Shown here: piece after piece, positions 17,380 to 27,806 of the stretch
Position numbering within the stretch: the first letter of the stretch is position 1
Layout: each line of letters begins with the position of its first letter
Source: Sphingobacteriaceae bacterium DW12
GTDB lineage: Bacteria > Bacteroidota > Bacteroidia > Sphingobacteriales > Sphingobacteriaceae
DNA length: 64,000 bases
NCBI GenBank assembly: GCA_000783305.1
Contig: JROE01000002.1
Span: 620,001 to 684,000 of the forward strand
Reading direction: 5' to 3'
Notes under the pieces: model-generated
What the model was told of the DNA's origin: nothing
Databases searched by the model: none
Seen by the model: only the letters and a program-made list of their open reading frames with translations
Position numbers and translations under genes: made by a program

Positions 17380-18612
17380 TTAATTTATCATCTTTTCTTT
17401 CAGAAATTTTAGTTTAGCATATCTAAAGGTCCCTCTTGTACTGGCTATCATCATGCCCAAAGAAATCTCCTTCTTATCATGTGCAATTGGGAATAGACAA
17501 GATCGATAAGCTTCTCTATCTTCTAGTGATTTATCGAACACCTTAAAATTAACTCCATCCTTTGAATATGCAAGGTATAGAGCTTCGCCTTTGGAGGATT
17601 TAACAATACCTATATTGATAAGCATAAAATAGTATCCATCTATCATACAAGCCTGTATATGCCACGGCGCATAAGCGACATTCTTCTTCAACCACGGCTC
17701 ATTGTCAAAGTTTACAAACTCACTTTGTTGGAACGTCGTAAAATCCAAGCCATCTACGGAAGATCTCCTTAATACATAAGAGAGATTATCCCCAGGAAAA
17801 TAATTGCTGCTGTTGTTATTCAATACCTCATAACTCACAAATTGTTTTCCATCATATAGATAAGTTGGCGAGAGAAGAAGATTATTAGGCGGCGAGTGTG
17901 GAAGAGCACTGGTGTAGCAAACTTCCAGCGGATGCCAATGCACGCCATCTGTAGAGGTCTGCCTCACAATAGCCCGCTGTGGGTTACCCCCTTTTAGCTT
18001 TAGTTGGTTATTGGCACTGGCAGCTCCTCGTCCCTTTAATCCACCCGCAGTCACCCAACTACTCCTATAAAACAAATAAAATCTATCATTAACATATTCG
18101 ATATCAACATCCGACCAGTAGCCTTGTGTGTTCGTATCATTGGGATCACCACCGAAGCTTTCCTCGGGAGCTGGGCATTTGACCAAAGGATTTTGCAAAC
18201 CCATAGGAGTCGACCAATGTACAGCATCATTAGATACCACAACTGTCGGATTCTCGAAGGCGGATGGTTTAGAAAAGGAGCTTACAACACCAAAATACGG
18301 GGTAAATACCATCCAATATTGATATCCGTTAAATCCATTCGGAAAATAGTGAATATCAGGATGGGCATATGCTTTTCGATTGGCAGAAAGATTAAACATA
18401 CAATCAGGTGCATTTTGTCCATAGTATGTTCCATCTATCGCTACATCAATAGATACCTCCTTAAAAGCCTCTACAGTGTACATTTTCTCTTCTAAAGGGG
18501 GAGCCTTAACTTCATCGGGAATTAACACCGCATCATCACGACGGCATCCGATTATAATAAATAGAATGAAAAGGGCAACAAGCGCCCGCTCCTGGCAGTA
18601 GACAGATACCAT
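17380..18612 (-). CDS. Lipoprotein with GH43/sialidase-like five-bladed beta-propeller
   Basis: I start the gene at 18612 because the rplT terminator (18671-18696) lies upstream of it, and because that start yields a lipoprotein signal ending LFIIIGC (Cys23). An in-frame ATG at 18711 would place the terminator inside the coding region. The mature protein of about 390 residues shows repeated propeller strands of the kind VVSNDAVHWSTP, VRQTSTDGVHWHPLEV and LAYSKDGVNFKVF, typical of sialidase/GH43-like folds where Asp-box-like turns precede aromatic residues. Conserved acidic residues (WSDVDIEYVND) sit where GH43/GH32-clan enzymes hold catalytic acids, so a surface glycosidase is plausible, but I cannot assign a substrate. 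No SusCD pair is adjacent. Confidence 0.65.
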   Translation of the reverse strand: MVSVYCQERALVALFILFIIIGCRRDDAVLIPDEVKAPPLEEKMYTVEAFKEVSIDVAIDGTYYGQNAPDCMFNLSANRKAYAHPDIHYFPNGFNGYQYWMVFTPYFGVVSSFSKPSAFENPTVVVSNDAVHWSTPMGLQNPLVKCPAPEESFGGDPNDTNTQGYWSDVDIEYVNDRFYLFYRSSWVTAGGLKGRGAASANNQLKLKGGNPQRAIVRQTSTDGVHWHPLEVCYTSALPHSPPNNLLLSPTYLYDGKQFVSYEVLNNNSSNYFPGDNLSYVLRRSSVDGLDFTTFQQSEFVNFDNEPWLKKNVAYAPWHIQACMIDGYYFMLINIGIVKSSKGEALYLAYSKDGVNFKVFDKSLEDREAYRSCLFPIAHDKKEISLGMMIASTRGTFRYAKLKFLKEKMIN

Positions 18613-18670
18613 ATTCGTGAATATGTTGTTAATAATTGGTAAAGGAGACGAAATTACTAAAATAAAATAT

Positions 18671-18696
18671 AAAAAAAGGGATCCCAAAGGATCCCT
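18671..18696 (-). terminator. Terminator of the thrS-infC-rpmI-rplT operon
   Basis: Read on the minus strand: an 8-bp perfect stem (AGGGATCC pairing with GGATCCCT, 4-base loop) followed by seven T. It lies 36 bases after the rplT stop. Confidence 0.9.
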
Positions 18697-18731
18697 CTTA
18701 ATATCTAACAAATTGACAACGGTTTAAAACT

Positions 18732-19076
18732 CTATTTTACTGCGTCTACAACTGCTTTAAAAGCGTCTGGATTGTTTAAAGCTAAATCAGCGAGAACTTT
18801 ACGGTTCAAACCTATGTTTTTAGCATTTAGTTTACCAATCAATTGAGAGTATGAAATCCCATGTTGACGTGATCCAGCGTTGATACGTTGAATCCATAAA
18901 GCTCTAAATTCGCGTTTTTTGGTTTTACGGTCGCGATATGCATACTGTAAACCTTTTTCTACTGTATTCTTAGCAATAGTATATACTTTGCTGCGTGATC
19001 CATAATAGCCTTTGGCTAATTTAAGGATTTTTTTACGTCTTCTTCTCGAAGCTACTGCGTTAACCGAACGTGGCAT
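18732..19076 (-). CDS. rplT: 50S ribosomal protein L20
   Basis: 114 residues, standard length. [29 protein letters not shown] and [19 protein letters not shown] are L20 signatures. L20 binds 23S rRNA early in large-subunit assembly and in many bacteria represses its own operon by binding mRNA in the rpmI region. Last gene of the thrS-infC-rpmI-rplT operon; 99 bases separate it from rpmI. Followed by a strong terminator. Confidence 0.98.
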   Translation of the reverse strand: MPRSVNAVASRRRRKKILKLAKGYYGSRSKVYTIAKNTVEKGLQYAYRDRKTKKREFRALWIQRINAGSRQHGISYSQLIGKLNAKNIGLNRKVLADLALNNPDAFKAVVDAVK

Positions 19077-19175
19077 ATTTTTAAAATTTGTTTGGTAGAA
19101 GGTGTCATGTTTTACAATGAACTTACAACCTCATACCCGGTTAAAAAATTATTGTTAATTAAAATCGAATAAAAC

Positions 19176-19376
19176 TTATTTTCCGATAGCAAGCATACGT
19201 TTAACATTGCCCATGTCGCCATCAGAAACATAACTAGTTTGTGTCAAGTTACGTTTACGTTTTGTGCTCTTTTTTGTCAAGATGTGGCTTTTGAAAGCGT
19301 TCTTTCTTGCAATTTTACCTGTTCCAGTCAACTTGAAACGTTTCTTAGCGCTGGAATTGGTTTTTACTTTTGGCAT
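19176..19376 (-). CDS. rpmI: 50S ribosomal protein L35
   Basis: 66 residues. [20 protein letters not shown] and the [16 protein letters not shown] core identify L35, a small basic large-subunit protein. Third gene of the operon, 42 bases after infC. No zinc-ribbon variant residues. Confidence 0.98.
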   Translation of the reverse strand: MPKVKTNSSAKKRFKLTGTGKIARKNAFKSHILTKKSTKRKRNLTQTSYVSDGDMGNVKRMLAIGK

Positions 19377-19418
19377 AATACTTATAAATTTTATATCAAT
19401 CTGTTAGATGCTTTTTTA

Positions 19419-19988
19419 TTATTTTTTAGGAGATGTTACGGTTTTAGGCGCTATCGTCAAAAACATTCTTTTACCTTCCAATTTTGGCAATAACTCTACC
19501 TTACCATAATCTTCCAAGGCCTGTGCAAAACGTAATAACAAAATCTCTCCCATCTCTTTATGAACGATTGCACGTCCCTTGAAATGAACATAAGCTCTTA
19601 CTTTTTCGCCGCTTTCTAAGAACCGCATCGCGTGCTTAAGCTTAAAATCAAAATCATGCTCACTGGTGTTAGGGCCGAATCGAATCTCTTTGATTACAGT
19701 CTGTTTCGCATTAGCTTTGATTTCTTTTTGCTTTTTCTTCTGCTCGTAAATGAATTTACTGTAGTCAATTATCTTACAAACCGGAGGAACAGCATTTGGC
19801 GAAATCTCCACTAAATCAAGTTCCAATTCATCAGCCAATTCTAGAGCTTTACGTGTAGGAAAAACTCCCTGCTCCACATTCTCTCCCACCAAGCGCACTT
19901 CGGGCACACGGATAAGTTCGTTAATGCGGTGATCTGGTTCTTTCTTTCTCATTGGTGGACGAGGTCCACTGGGTCTTTTTAATGCCAA
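19419..19988 (-). CDS. infC: Translation initiation factor IF-3
   Basis: 189 residues with the N-terminal domain ([18 protein letters not shown]) and C-terminal domain ([29 protein letters not shown], then [12 protein letters not shown]) of IF-3, joined by a lysine-rich linker. It prevents subunit joining and checks the initiator tRNA and start codon. Here it starts with a normal ATG at 19988, unlike the rare AUU of E. coli infC, so the enterobacterial autoregulation by start-codon discrimination is unlikely to apply. 11 bases separate it from the thrS stop. Confidence 0.97.
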   Translation of the reverse strand: MALKRPSGPRPPMRKKEPDHRINELIRVPEVRLVGENVEQGVFPTRKALELADELELDLVEISPNAVPPVCKIIDYSKFIYEQKKKQKEIKANAKQTVIKEIRFGPNTSEHDFDFKLKHAMRFLESGEKVRAYVHFKGRAIVHKEMGEILLLRFAQALEDYGKVELLPKLEGKRMFLTIAPKTVTSPKK

Positions 19989-19999
19989 ATGTTTAAAAA

Positions 20000-21925
20000 T
20001 TAAACGGTTATTTCTTTAATTAATACTTCTCTAAACTCTTCTGGTGTCATGATACCTACGTCCCCTGACCCATGCTTACGAACAGAAACTGTGCCATTTT
20101 CGGCTTCCTTTTCTCCTACAATCAACATGTACGGCAGTTTTTTCACCTCAGCATCACGAATCTTCCGTCCAACCTTCTCATCTCGAAGGTCAATCAGACC
20201 GCGAATATCGGAATTATTTAATGATTCTAAAAGTTTTTGTGCATATTCTTCGTATTTTTCTGACACTGGCAAGACGATAAATTGCTCAGGAGCAAGCCAT
20301 AATGGAAAGCGTCCAGCACAATGTTCAATCAATACTGCGACAAAACGCTCGAGAGAACCAAAGGGTGCACGATGGATCATCACCGGTCTATGCTTGGCAT
20401 TATCACTACCTGTATATTCCAGTTCAAAGCGCTCAGGCAAGTTATAATCTACTTGGATGGTCCCCAATTGCCACTTACGTCCTAGCGCATCCTTCACCAT
20501 AAAGTCCAGCTTTGGACCATAAAATGCTGCTTCTCCGTACTCCACAACTGATGGAAGCCCTTTCTCTTCTGCTGCTTCGATAATAGCACGCTCAGCCAAA
20601 GCCCAGTTTTCATCCGACCCAATATACTTTGTTCTATTCTCAGGATCACGTAAAGACACTTGCGCTGTAAAGTTTTCGAAACCTAAGGCTCCAAATACAT
20701 AGAGAACCAGGTCAATAACCTTCTTGAACTCCTCCTTTACCTGATCAGGACGACAAAATAAATGTGCATCGTCTTGTGTAAATCCACGAACGCGAGTCAA
20801 TCCATGTAATTCACCAGACTGCTCATATCTGTATACTGTTCCAAATTCCGCAAATCGGACAGGTAAATCCTTGTACGAACGAGGTTTCGTTTTATAAATT
20901 TCACAGTGATGCGGACAGTTCATCGGCTTTAAAAAGAATTCTTCTCCTTCTACAGGAGTTTTTATCGGTTGAAAAGCATCTTCACCATATTTCTCGTAAT
21001 GACCTGAAGTCACATACAACTGCTTGTGTCCAATATGTGGTGTAACCACGGGTTCGTAGCCAGCTTTCAGCTGTGCCCTCTGCAAGAAGTCCATTAACTT
21101 TTGACGCAATGCGGCACCCTTAGGCAACCATAAAGGCAAACCCATTCCAACCTTTTCAGAGAAAGCAAATAGCTCTAATTCCTTCCCTAATTTACGATGA
21201 TCCCTCTTTTTTGCCTCTTCTATAAACTTTAGATAATCAGCTAATTCAGATGCTTTAGAAAAAGTAACTCCATAAATACGCGTCAACTGCTTTCTAGACT
21301 CGTCTCCACGCCAGTATGCTCCAGCAACATTGGTTAGCTTAATCGCCTTTATAAATCCTGTATTCGGAATATGAGGCCCGCGGCACAAGTCTGTAAAATC
21401 ACCCTGCGAATAAAACGTGATTTTGCCATCTTCTAAATCCTTGATCAAATCAAGCTTATACTCGTCTGCTTTTTCGGTAAAATAGGCCAAAGCGTCTGCT
21501 TTAGAAACATCCTTACGCTCGAACACTTCCTTACGTTTAGCCAGCTCCAACATCTTATCTTCAATCTGTTTAAATTCATCCGAAGAAAACTCTCTATCAC
21601 CAAAATCCACATCATAGTAAAATCCGGTTTCTATAGCTGGACCAATCCCCAATTTAACCCCTGGATATAATGCTTCTAAGGCTTCAGCCATTAAATGTGC
21701 TGAGGAATGCCAAAAGGTAGATTTACCTTTTTCATCGTTCCAAGTCAGTAATTTAAGAGTGGAATCCTGTTCAATGGGACGGGAAGCATCCCATACTTCG
21801 CCATTAACTTCGGCGGCTAATACATTTCTGGCTAACCCCTCAGAAATGGACAACGCTACTTGAGCGGCTGATGTTCCTTTTTCATATTCTCTAACGGAAC
21901 CATCAGGTAATGTAATTTTAATCAT
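20000..21925 (-). CDS. thrS: Threonine--tRNA ligase
   Basis: 641 residues: TGS domain (1-60, [17 protein letters not shown]), second additional domain with the editing site [11 protein letters not shown] (HxxxH near residue 73), class II core (about 240-530) with [11 protein letters not shown] carrying zinc ligands and motif 2 [20 protein letters not shown], and an anticodon-binding C-terminal domain (540-641). Charges tRNA-Thr and hydrolyses mis-charged Ser-tRNA-Thr. First gene of the thrS-infC-rpmI-rplT operon. The promoter must lie in the 190 bases upstream; TACATTTT near 21957 resembles a -7 box but the -33 is unclear. Confidence 0.98.
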   Translation of the reverse strand: MIKITLPDGSVREYEKGTSAAQVALSISEGLARNVLAAEVNGEVWDASRPIEQDSTLKLLTWNDEKGKSTFWHSSAHLMAEALEALYPGVKLGIGPAIETGFYYDVDFGDREFSSDEFKQIEDKMLELAKRKEVFERKDVSKADALAYFTEKADEYKLDLIKDLEDGKITFYSQGDFTDLCRGPHIPNTGFIKAIKLTNVAGAYWRGDESRKQLTRIYGVTFSKASELADYLKFIEEAKKRDHRKLGKELELFAFSEKVGMGLPLWLPKGAALRQKLMDFLQRAQLKAGYEPVVTPHIGHKQLYVTSGHYEKYGEDAFQPIKTPVEGEEFFLKPMNCPHHCEIYKTKPRSYKDLPVRFAEFGTVYRYEQSGELHGLTRVRGFTQDDAHLFCRPDQVKEEFKKVIDLVLYVFGALGFENFTAQVSLRDPENRTKYIGSDENWALAERAIIEAAEEKGLPSVVEYGEAAFYGPKLDFMVKDALGRKWQLGTIQVDYNLPERFELEYTGSDNAKHRPVMIHRAPFGSLERFVAVLIEHCAGRFPLWLAPEQFIVLPVSEKYEEYAQKLLESLNNSDIRGLIDLRDEKVGRKIRDAEVKKLPYMLIVGEKEAENGTVSVRKHGSGDVGIMTPEEFREVLIKEITV

Positions 21926-22117
21926 TTACAAGCATGATTATATGTTTAATAAAATGTAGAAGTTGACAGGACAACATATACGACTATGTAGTTTCACCCC
22001 AACACCCTTCAATGAATTATCACAAAGATACCTAAACTTCAGCAACAAAAAAAGTCTTTCGGCCAATAGCCAATTACCTTGACAATCGGGCCATCTAGAC
22101 ACGCCATACCCTAGGCA

Positions 22118-24004
22118 TTAGCTCCCCTCACTTTCATGCTCACCTTTTTTTCGTTCTTCGTCGTTCCACGCATTCTGTAGGGTACGATTATCATTTAACA
22201 TGTCACCCAATATTTCACTCTCGAGGTCCCGTATAGTTTCCTGCACGATCTGAATATATTCTGATCCTGCATTTCTCGCTCTCGCTAATTTATAAAGTGC
22301 TTTATCCTCCAATTTTGAAAATTTTTGTGCGGCCCTAAACACAGAATATTTCCGATAACCAAGATCCGTCATCACATCCACCCCCATACGGAGTGCGATG
22401 TCGGTGCCGACACGATACACACGATCCACATCACTCTCAATCAGATCATACGCGATATTTCGAGTATTCGCGATAGCGACAATCTTAAGGTGGCTGAAAT
22501 GCTTCTTAACCATATTCACCAATTTCATGTGATCCTCGTCATTATCGAACGCACTGACGATTACCTTCGCATTTGCTGCGCCGGCTGACTTTAATAAATC
22601 TAACCGTGTAGGATCACCGTAATACACCTTAAAACCATATTTACGAAGCATATCTACGCGATCTCCATTATAATCCAAAATGGTAGTCTCTACTTTATTC
22701 AAGTGCAAAAATCTGGCAACTATAGTCCCTACCTGACCAAATCCAGCAATAATAACCTTATTATTTTCATTTACTTCATCAAAGTCATCGTCCTTCTCTT
22801 CAACTGGATTAGCAAGTCTATCAATCTTAGGCAATAAAAATCGATCAGCTATCAAAAGTAATACAGGCGAAATTGCCATACTTACTGCAACGACAGCCAC
22901 CATGATATTGATTGTTTCCGCGCTAAGTAACTTCAACTGACCGAGGATACTGAACAATACAAAAGCAAACTCCCCCATCTGCGCTAATGAAACCGCAAAA
23001 ATAATGCGTTGGTCCATCTTCAATTTGAAAACAACCGCAAGAAAATAAAGTACCACAATCTTAGCCAACATAAATATCGTGACCCAAAGAGAAATAGCAT
23101 GGGCTTCCTGCCATACAAAATACACATTGATTGAGGCACCTACGGAGATGAAAAATATTCCAAGCAGCAACCCCTTGAAAGGTTCAAGATCACTTTCCAG
23201 CTCATGTTTGAACTCACTATTGGCTAACACTACGCCTGCAAGAAAAGCTCCTAAAGCTGGACTAAGGCCCACCTTCTGCATAATAAATGCGATTAGCACA
23301 ACCAACAGTAACGCTCCTACCAAAAACAATTCACGCATTCCAGTACGCGTGACAACGCGCAATATAGGACTTACGATATACTTCCCTATAAAGACAACCG
23401 CGGCCACCGCTCCAATCAAAGATACAGCCTTTGCTAAACCACTAATATCTGTCAACCAGGTATCCTCATGCATGACAACTCCAGCATCTATGGCCAAGAG
23501 AGGCAAAATGGCCAAAATAGGTATTACGGCGATATCTTGAAATAATAGTACAGAAAACGAACTCTTACCAGCCACAGTTTGCAACCATCCTTTCTCACCA
23601 AGGGATTGCATAACAATTGCTGTGGAAGATAGAGCTAACGTCATCCCCAAAACTGCCCCCTCTTTGAACGTAAATCCCATCATAACACAAATAGCACCAA
23701 TAATCACTGCCGATAATAGCACCTGCAACCCTCCCATACCTAATATAGGTATCCGCAATTTCCATAACGTTGAGGGATCCAGCTCTAATCCAATCAAAAA
23801 TAACATCATAACAACGCCAAACTCCGCAACATGCATAACATCCTTGGCGCCACTGCCTACCCACTGCAATACCGAAGGCCCAATAATCACACCGGCTATA
23901 AGATACCCCAACACCGACCCCAGCCCTAAACGTTTAGCAATAGGGACAAAGACAATAGCCGAACCCAAATAGGCAATGATTTGGAATAAAAAAGTTGAAT
24001 CCAT
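22118..24004 (-). CDS. KefC/KefB-like monovalent cation:proton antiporter (CPA2) with RCK domain
   Basis: 628 residues. Twelve or so membrane helices (about 5-385) with GYLIAGVIIGPS, LFLIGLELDP and ALSSTAIVMQSLGEKG, and FLFQDIAVIP-type sequence (VLLFQDIAVIP), typical of KefB/KefC rather than NapA. A cytosolic RCK/TrkA-N domain (about 410-530) starts with the Rossmann motif VIIAGFGQVGTIVA, which binds nucleotides or glutathione adducts. A short charged tail follows (540-628). In E. coli, Kef systems export K+ and acidify the cell when glutathione-electrophile adducts form. The ATG shares an A with the stop of the upstream flavoprotein gene, supporting a KefF-KefC-type pair. Ion and signal are inferred. 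Confidence 0.9.
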   Translation of the reverse strand: MDSTFLFQIIAYLGSAIVFVPIAKRLGLGSVLGYLIAGVIIGPSVLQWVGSGAKDVMHVAEFGVVMMLFLIGLELDPSTLWKLRIPILGMGGLQVLLSAVIIGAICVMMGFTFKEGAVLGMTLALSSTAIVMQSLGEKGWLQTVAGKSSFSVLLFQDIAVIPILAILPLLAIDAGVVMHEDTWLTDISGLAKAVSLIGAVAAVVFIGKYIVSPILRVVTRTGMRELFLVGALLLVVLIAFIMQKVGLSPALGAFLAGVVLANSEFKHELESDLEPFKGLLLGIFFISVGASINVYFVWQEAHAISLWVTIFMLAKIVVLYFLAVVFKLKMDQRIIFAVSLAQMGEFAFVLFSILGQLKLLSAETINIMVAVVAVSMAISPVLLLIADRFLLPKIDRLANPVEEKDDDFDEVNENNKVIIAGFGQVGTIVARFLHLNKVETTILDYNGDRVDMLRKYGFKVYYGDPTRLDLLKSAGAANAKVIVSAFDNDEDHMKLVNMVKKHFSHLKIVAIANTRNIAYDLIESDVDRVYRVGTDIALRMGVDVMTDLGYRKYSVFRAAQKFSKLEDKALYKLARARNAGSEYIQIVQETIRDLESEILGDMLNDNRTLQNAWNDEERKKGEHESEGS

Positions 24005-24597
24005 TAGCGATGATCGGATAAGTAGTTTGAATAGAGCATTTCTTTTAGAAGAGAGAGGTCATAAAGGCCAAGTTTTAACAATCGAATATGTTCTACAGCC
24101 CGCTCAATATCCCCCTTCAACGTATCTATACCATGTGTAAAGGCACCATCTATCACATACGGTGGAAGGTATTCCATGTGACACAATATAGCAGTCTGCT
24201 TATAGGGTAGCAAGAAATCGGGCAATGGATATCCATGATGTCCATCGGTTTGATAGGATGCAATAGTAGCACCTGTTGTGACCATGTTAAAGATTAATTT
24301 TCCTTTTAGCGCCCCCCCTTTTGTTCCATATGCCCAATCGTGCAAGAGTACCAGATCAATCCATTGCTTGATAATTGGTGGGGCCGAGTACCAATAAATA
24401 GGATGCAACCAAATGATAATATCGTGACGCTCCAAAGCCGCTTGTTCCACCTTCACAGGGATGTCAAAATCCGGATAGAGTTCGTACAAATCTCGAACGG
24501 AAACTCCATCCATCTCCCGCAAACGCTTCACCAATCTTTTATTGACAACCGATTGTTCCAATGTAGGATGTGCAAACAGCACCAAGACCTTCAGCAT
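24004..24597 (-). CDS. NAD(P)H-dependent oxidoreductase, KefF/KefG-like flavodoxin fold
   Basis: 197 residues from the ATG at 24597 (MLKVLVLFAHPTLEQS); an ATG 9 bases upstream is also possible. The flavodoxin-like family marks are LFAHP near residue 8, then ALERHDIIIWLHPIYWYSAPPIIKQWIDLVL and GALKGKLIFNMVTTG. KefF and KefG are FMN quinone oxidoreductases that bind and activate KefC or KefB. The stop codon overlaps the start of the KefC-like gene in the form TAATG, so the two are translationally coupled, the usual arrangement of a Kef ancillary protein and its channel. Activity on quinones is inferred from the family. Confidence 0.88.
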   Translation of the reverse strand: MLKVLVLFAHPTLEQSVVNKRLVKRLREMDGVSVRDLYELYPDFDIPVKVEQAALERHDIIIWLHPIYWYSAPPIIKQWIDLVLLHDWAYGTKGGALKGKLIFNMVTTGATIASYQTDGHHGYPLPDFLLPYKQTAILCHMEYLPPYVIDGAFTHGIDTLKGDIERAVEHIRLLKLGLYDLSLLKEMLYSNYLSDHR

Positions 24598-24713
24598 AAA
24601 TGACACAAATTGTTTGATACAAAAGTGTAAAAATTTACGCTTTAATCATGGTTAGAAAAAAAATAAAGCTTCATGACTTAAACATATCAATTTTGCCCCC
24701 CTAAAGACACCTT

Positions 24714-27599
24714 TTACTTCGATATTCTTCTCGATATTAAAATATACCCTGATTTTACGACATTTTTCTCCCCGCTTTTATAAGCGCTCACCGTATAGAA
24801 ATAAGTCATATCTTCAATACCTTCGGCTTGCCAATCATTTCGATAATCTTCGGAGGAAAACACTTCCTTGCCCGCCCTTGTCCAGACAGTCAGTGAAATT
24901 CGGTCATAATAACCGGTCCCCATAACGACAAATTCATCGTTCATTCCATCGTCATTCGGTGTAAAGACATTGGGGACAAAAAAGCCCGAAACAGTTATGT
25001 TTACCACAGCTTCGTTCGTCCAATTACCTAATACATCCCTAACTTGATAGACAAAACTGTCCTTGCCTGAAAACCGATTTTGGGGCCTGTAAATTACATG
25101 CCCATTCTCTAACCGTAACATGCCATCCTTAGGCCCAGCGACGATTCGGATGGAATGAATATCCAGTTCGGCATCCCCATCGGACTTGTCATTATTCAGT
25201 ATTGGGATGGACAAATCGGAACCCACCTGACCTACAATGTAATCATCATAGGCCGCAGGTGTTCTCTTAATGACTTTTATAGTCACGAGCGTCGGAGCGA
25301 CTTGGGCTCCCTTTTCATCTTTTACAGTATAAGTCAACTCGTCTACGCCATCGAAATCCGCTTGAGGTTGATAAACCAGGTTACCATTTATATCAAACCA
25401 AGCTTCTCCATATTTTGGAAGCTTTTCAAGTTTCAATGTAGACAGTACTAAAGCCGCCCCGTCAAACTTATCATTGAAGAGCACATCTACTGTTGCCTTT
25501 ACTCGCTGTTTGGTCACTACTAAATCGGAGACACCCACCGGAACGCTAGAAATAGCTTCCGTCCACCTCATACCACTGTGCACAGCAATATTGTTACACC
25601 CAACACTACACTCCTGCTCCGCGCCCTGAGGGGCCTTTATACTAACATCTTCAGAAGTGGCATCAGGATCAATTACATCGGCGCTACGCACAATTGTAGC
25701 CCTTGCCACTATCCTATCTGAAACAGGTGCACCCTGCGGCACTACAGCCTTTATTTCAAGCAACAAATCCTGGTTGCTCAACAGGTCCAACCAACAACTG
25801 TAGTAATTTCCCGTTCCTGACGCATGTCCACTATCAAATTGGAGTCCTCCCCCAGTCAAACTTAAAATTTCAAATCCTACAGGAAGTAAAAAGTCAAATG
25901 TCGCCCGCGCAACCTTTGAAGGTCCATTGTTTCTCACCTTGACCAGATAAGTGACCTCATCTCCTGCAACCGCAGATCCGACTAGATGATCAATAGAGAC
26001 AATCTCTAGATCGGCCACCTTTACAGTCAGCGATAGATCTGCGATGTAAGTAGACTGTATAGCGTATGACCAAGTATCCATTGATTTCTCATTACCAAAG
26101 CTATAATTGCCATAATCTGTATTCGTATTACGATTAGCTGTTTGATTTCTATAGGTGCCCCATATGTGTCCATTCACACGACTGCTCACCCCAAAAAGGT
26201 TTATAGATGGTTTACTATTTTCAGACTCCTTCCCCAACTGTATGTCTCGATCATCCCAATACACTAAATCTGACTCCACCTCATCCATATCTAGTGCCAA
26301 TCGTTCTAAAAGAATCCCATTTGGATTAATTTCCATATCAAGATATGGAAAATGTACCTCCCCCTCTAGAAGCGAAATTTTCACGTTCACCTCCTGTTGC
26401 TCACTCGGTGGGAGTCGATTTCCTTCGTCATCTTTTCCATCCCAATATATTTCGTTAAAACCAGAAGTCGCCCGATAGGTATAATCCGCTATTGGTTTTC
26501 CCTGTTCTCCTAGTCTCTCTACAGAGACACGATACATCCCCGCGTGATTTGTATAAAAACGTAGATATGCCCCTTTAGCGCCAATAAAACCCTCAGTCCC
26601 TTCAACCCCTACAATACTTACTCGTTCGATAACTGGACGTGGTCGTTGATTTATAAGCCAAGTATGATGATCGGGGATAGCTCCAATAGCTTCTGCAGGC
26701 ATATCAAAATTAGGCTTCACATACCACATTTTATGCGTGACTACCCCCCCCCTATCTGCTTCTCTTGGGTCATGAACCACTGGGCTCCCAACTTGTGGCA
26801 CATAATCCAAACTCTTGTAAAGCGGGCCTCCTTTCAAATTCAAAAAACCACTATTATTGACAAACGAGGTAAATGCAATGCCATTGCTTCCATTTGCATC
26901 CACACGGTAGGTGTAACCATCATTTGTTAACACATAATACCTCCCGTAGAAAGCTCCCTCCCGATTGTCCATCTGTCCGCTATTTAGATGTAAGTTTAAC
27001 ACATTAGTATAAACTCTTCCGCCAACCCATGCATTGTCTTCTCGATTTCGAACGGAAACATCCCATGCAGCTATACAAGCATCCCCCGTCTGCATCCAGT
27101 TATCATCTGCTGCTATCGCAGGTATATTGGGATCACCATATCTTTCAGTATGCTCACCTATGGGTGAAATAAATTCGACCTTCCACACACCTGTCTCCAT
27201 GACTTGAATTTCAAACGGTGTATAGCCTAACCTTGGTCCATCGAGCTCAGCTTTACGTGTTCCATCTCCACGGTTCATGATTCGCCCAACATTGCTACGG
27301 TTGGTAAGATACTGCTTACCTAAAGGACTTGTAAGTCGTATTCTACCATCTTCAATATTTTGTGCACTAGAAGCAGTCGCAATTATCTCCCCCTCTACGG
27401 CATAAACATAGTGGGTTCCTAACGTAAAAAAAGGAAAACTGGAGCTTCCTTGCTCCTTTTCATTTCGTGAAATTAAGTACGCGCGATTGCCTTTCACCCC
27501 ATTGGGGTAAAGATCCTTTGACCCATCTGCCCACAAAAATATAGGCCAAAAGGTCATAAGCACGTGCAAAAACAATGGAAAATATCCTTTGCTTTTCAT
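24714..27599 (-). CDS. T9SS type B (gliding-motility C-terminal) secreted protein with DUF11 and Ig-like domains
   Basis: 961 residues. Signal peptide (residues 1-25, ending LWADG), a large beta-rich N-terminal half, a DUF11/conserved-repeat domain (about 535-660, VSIDHLVGSAVAGDEVTYLVKV region), two Ig/cadherin-like tandem domains of about 90 residues (700-870; each has a D-V-L-x-N-D-K-x-D-type start and ends VTIKV or VNITV), and a C-terminal CHU_C domain with FVPNVFTPNDDGMNDEF, the sorting signal for the type IX secretion system. Predicted to be exported to the cell surface or medium, probably an adhesin or matrix protein. Not linked to a polysaccharide locus here. The window shows no T9SS core gene. 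Confidence 0.85.
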   Translation of the reverse strand: MKSKGYFPLFLHVLMTFWPIFLWADGSKDLYPNGVKGNRAYLISRNEKEQGSSSFPFFTLGTHYVYAVEGEIIATASSAQNIEDGRIRLTSPLGKQYLTNRSNVGRIMNRGDGTRKAELDGPRLGYTPFEIQVMETGVWKVEFISPIGEHTERYGDPNIPAIAADDNWMQTGDACIAAWDVSVRNREDNAWVGGRVYTNVLNLHLNSGQMDNREGAFYGRYYVLTNDGYTYRVDANGSNGIAFTSFVNNSGFLNLKGGPLYKSLDYVPQVGSPVVHDPREADRGGVVTHKMWYVKPNFDMPAEAIGAIPDHHTWLINQRPRPVIERVSIVGVEGTEGFIGAKGAYLRFYTNHAGMYRVSVERLGEQGKPIADYTYRATSGFNEIYWDGKDDEGNRLPPSEQQEVNVKISLLEGEVHFPYLDMEINPNGILLERLALDMDEVESDLVYWDDRDIQLGKESENSKPSINLFGVSSRVNGHIWGTYRNQTANRNTNTDYGNYSFGNEKSMDTWSYAIQSTYIADLSLTVKVADLEIVSIDHLVGSAVAGDEVTYLVKVRNNGPSKVARATFDFLLPVGFEILSLTGGGLQFDSGHASGTGNYYSCWLDLLSNQDLLLEIKAVVPQGAPVSDRIVARATIVRSADVIDPDATSEDVSIKAPQGAEQECSVGCNNIAVHSGMRWTEAISSVPVGVSDLVVTKQRVKATVDVLFNDKFDGAALVLSTLKLEKLPKYGEAWFDINGNLVYQPQADFDGVDELTYTVKDEKGAQVAPTLVTIKVIKRTPAAYDDYIVGQVGSDLSIPILNNDKSDGDAELDIHSIRIVAGPKDGMLRLENGHVIYRPQNRFSGKDSFVYQVRDVLGNWTNEAVVNITVSGFFVPNVFTPNDDGMNDEFVVMGTGYYDRISLTVWTRAGKEVFSSEDYRNDWQAEGIEDMTYFYTVSAYKSGEKNVVKSGYILISRRISK

Positions 27600-27780
27600 A
27601 TACAGGTAGATTTTAGTAATGGGTACTAATTAGGTTAAATATAAGATTTAATAAATTAAGTTAATCATGAAAAAATATTATATTCTCTAATTAACCGTAT
27701 CTATCTGTCTATCATTTGTAAATATTTTCATCACTTTCACATAGCACTTCAAGATAGGCGGATAAGTAGGAAAAAATCCA

Positions 27781-27788
27781 TACCTTTG
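27781..27788 (+). promoter_or_regulatory. -7 promoter box for queE
   Basis: TACCTTTG fits the consensus TAnnTTTG exactly. Transcription would begin about 10 bases before the ATG at 27807, giving a very short leader. No TTG lies at the standard -33 distance. Confidence 0.6.
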
Positions 27789-27806
27789 CAGTCTTAATTG
27801 AAAAAG

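Noticed and set aside
17380..18612. Calling the propeller lipoprotein a GH43 enzyme
   Set aside because: Only the fold pattern and a few acidic residues point that way; without a family match a substrate or enzyme name would be invented.
18661..18711. N-terminal extension of the propeller lipoprotein up to ATG 18711
   Set aside because: The extension crosses the rplT terminator and hides the lipoprotein signal, so the start at 18612 is preferred.
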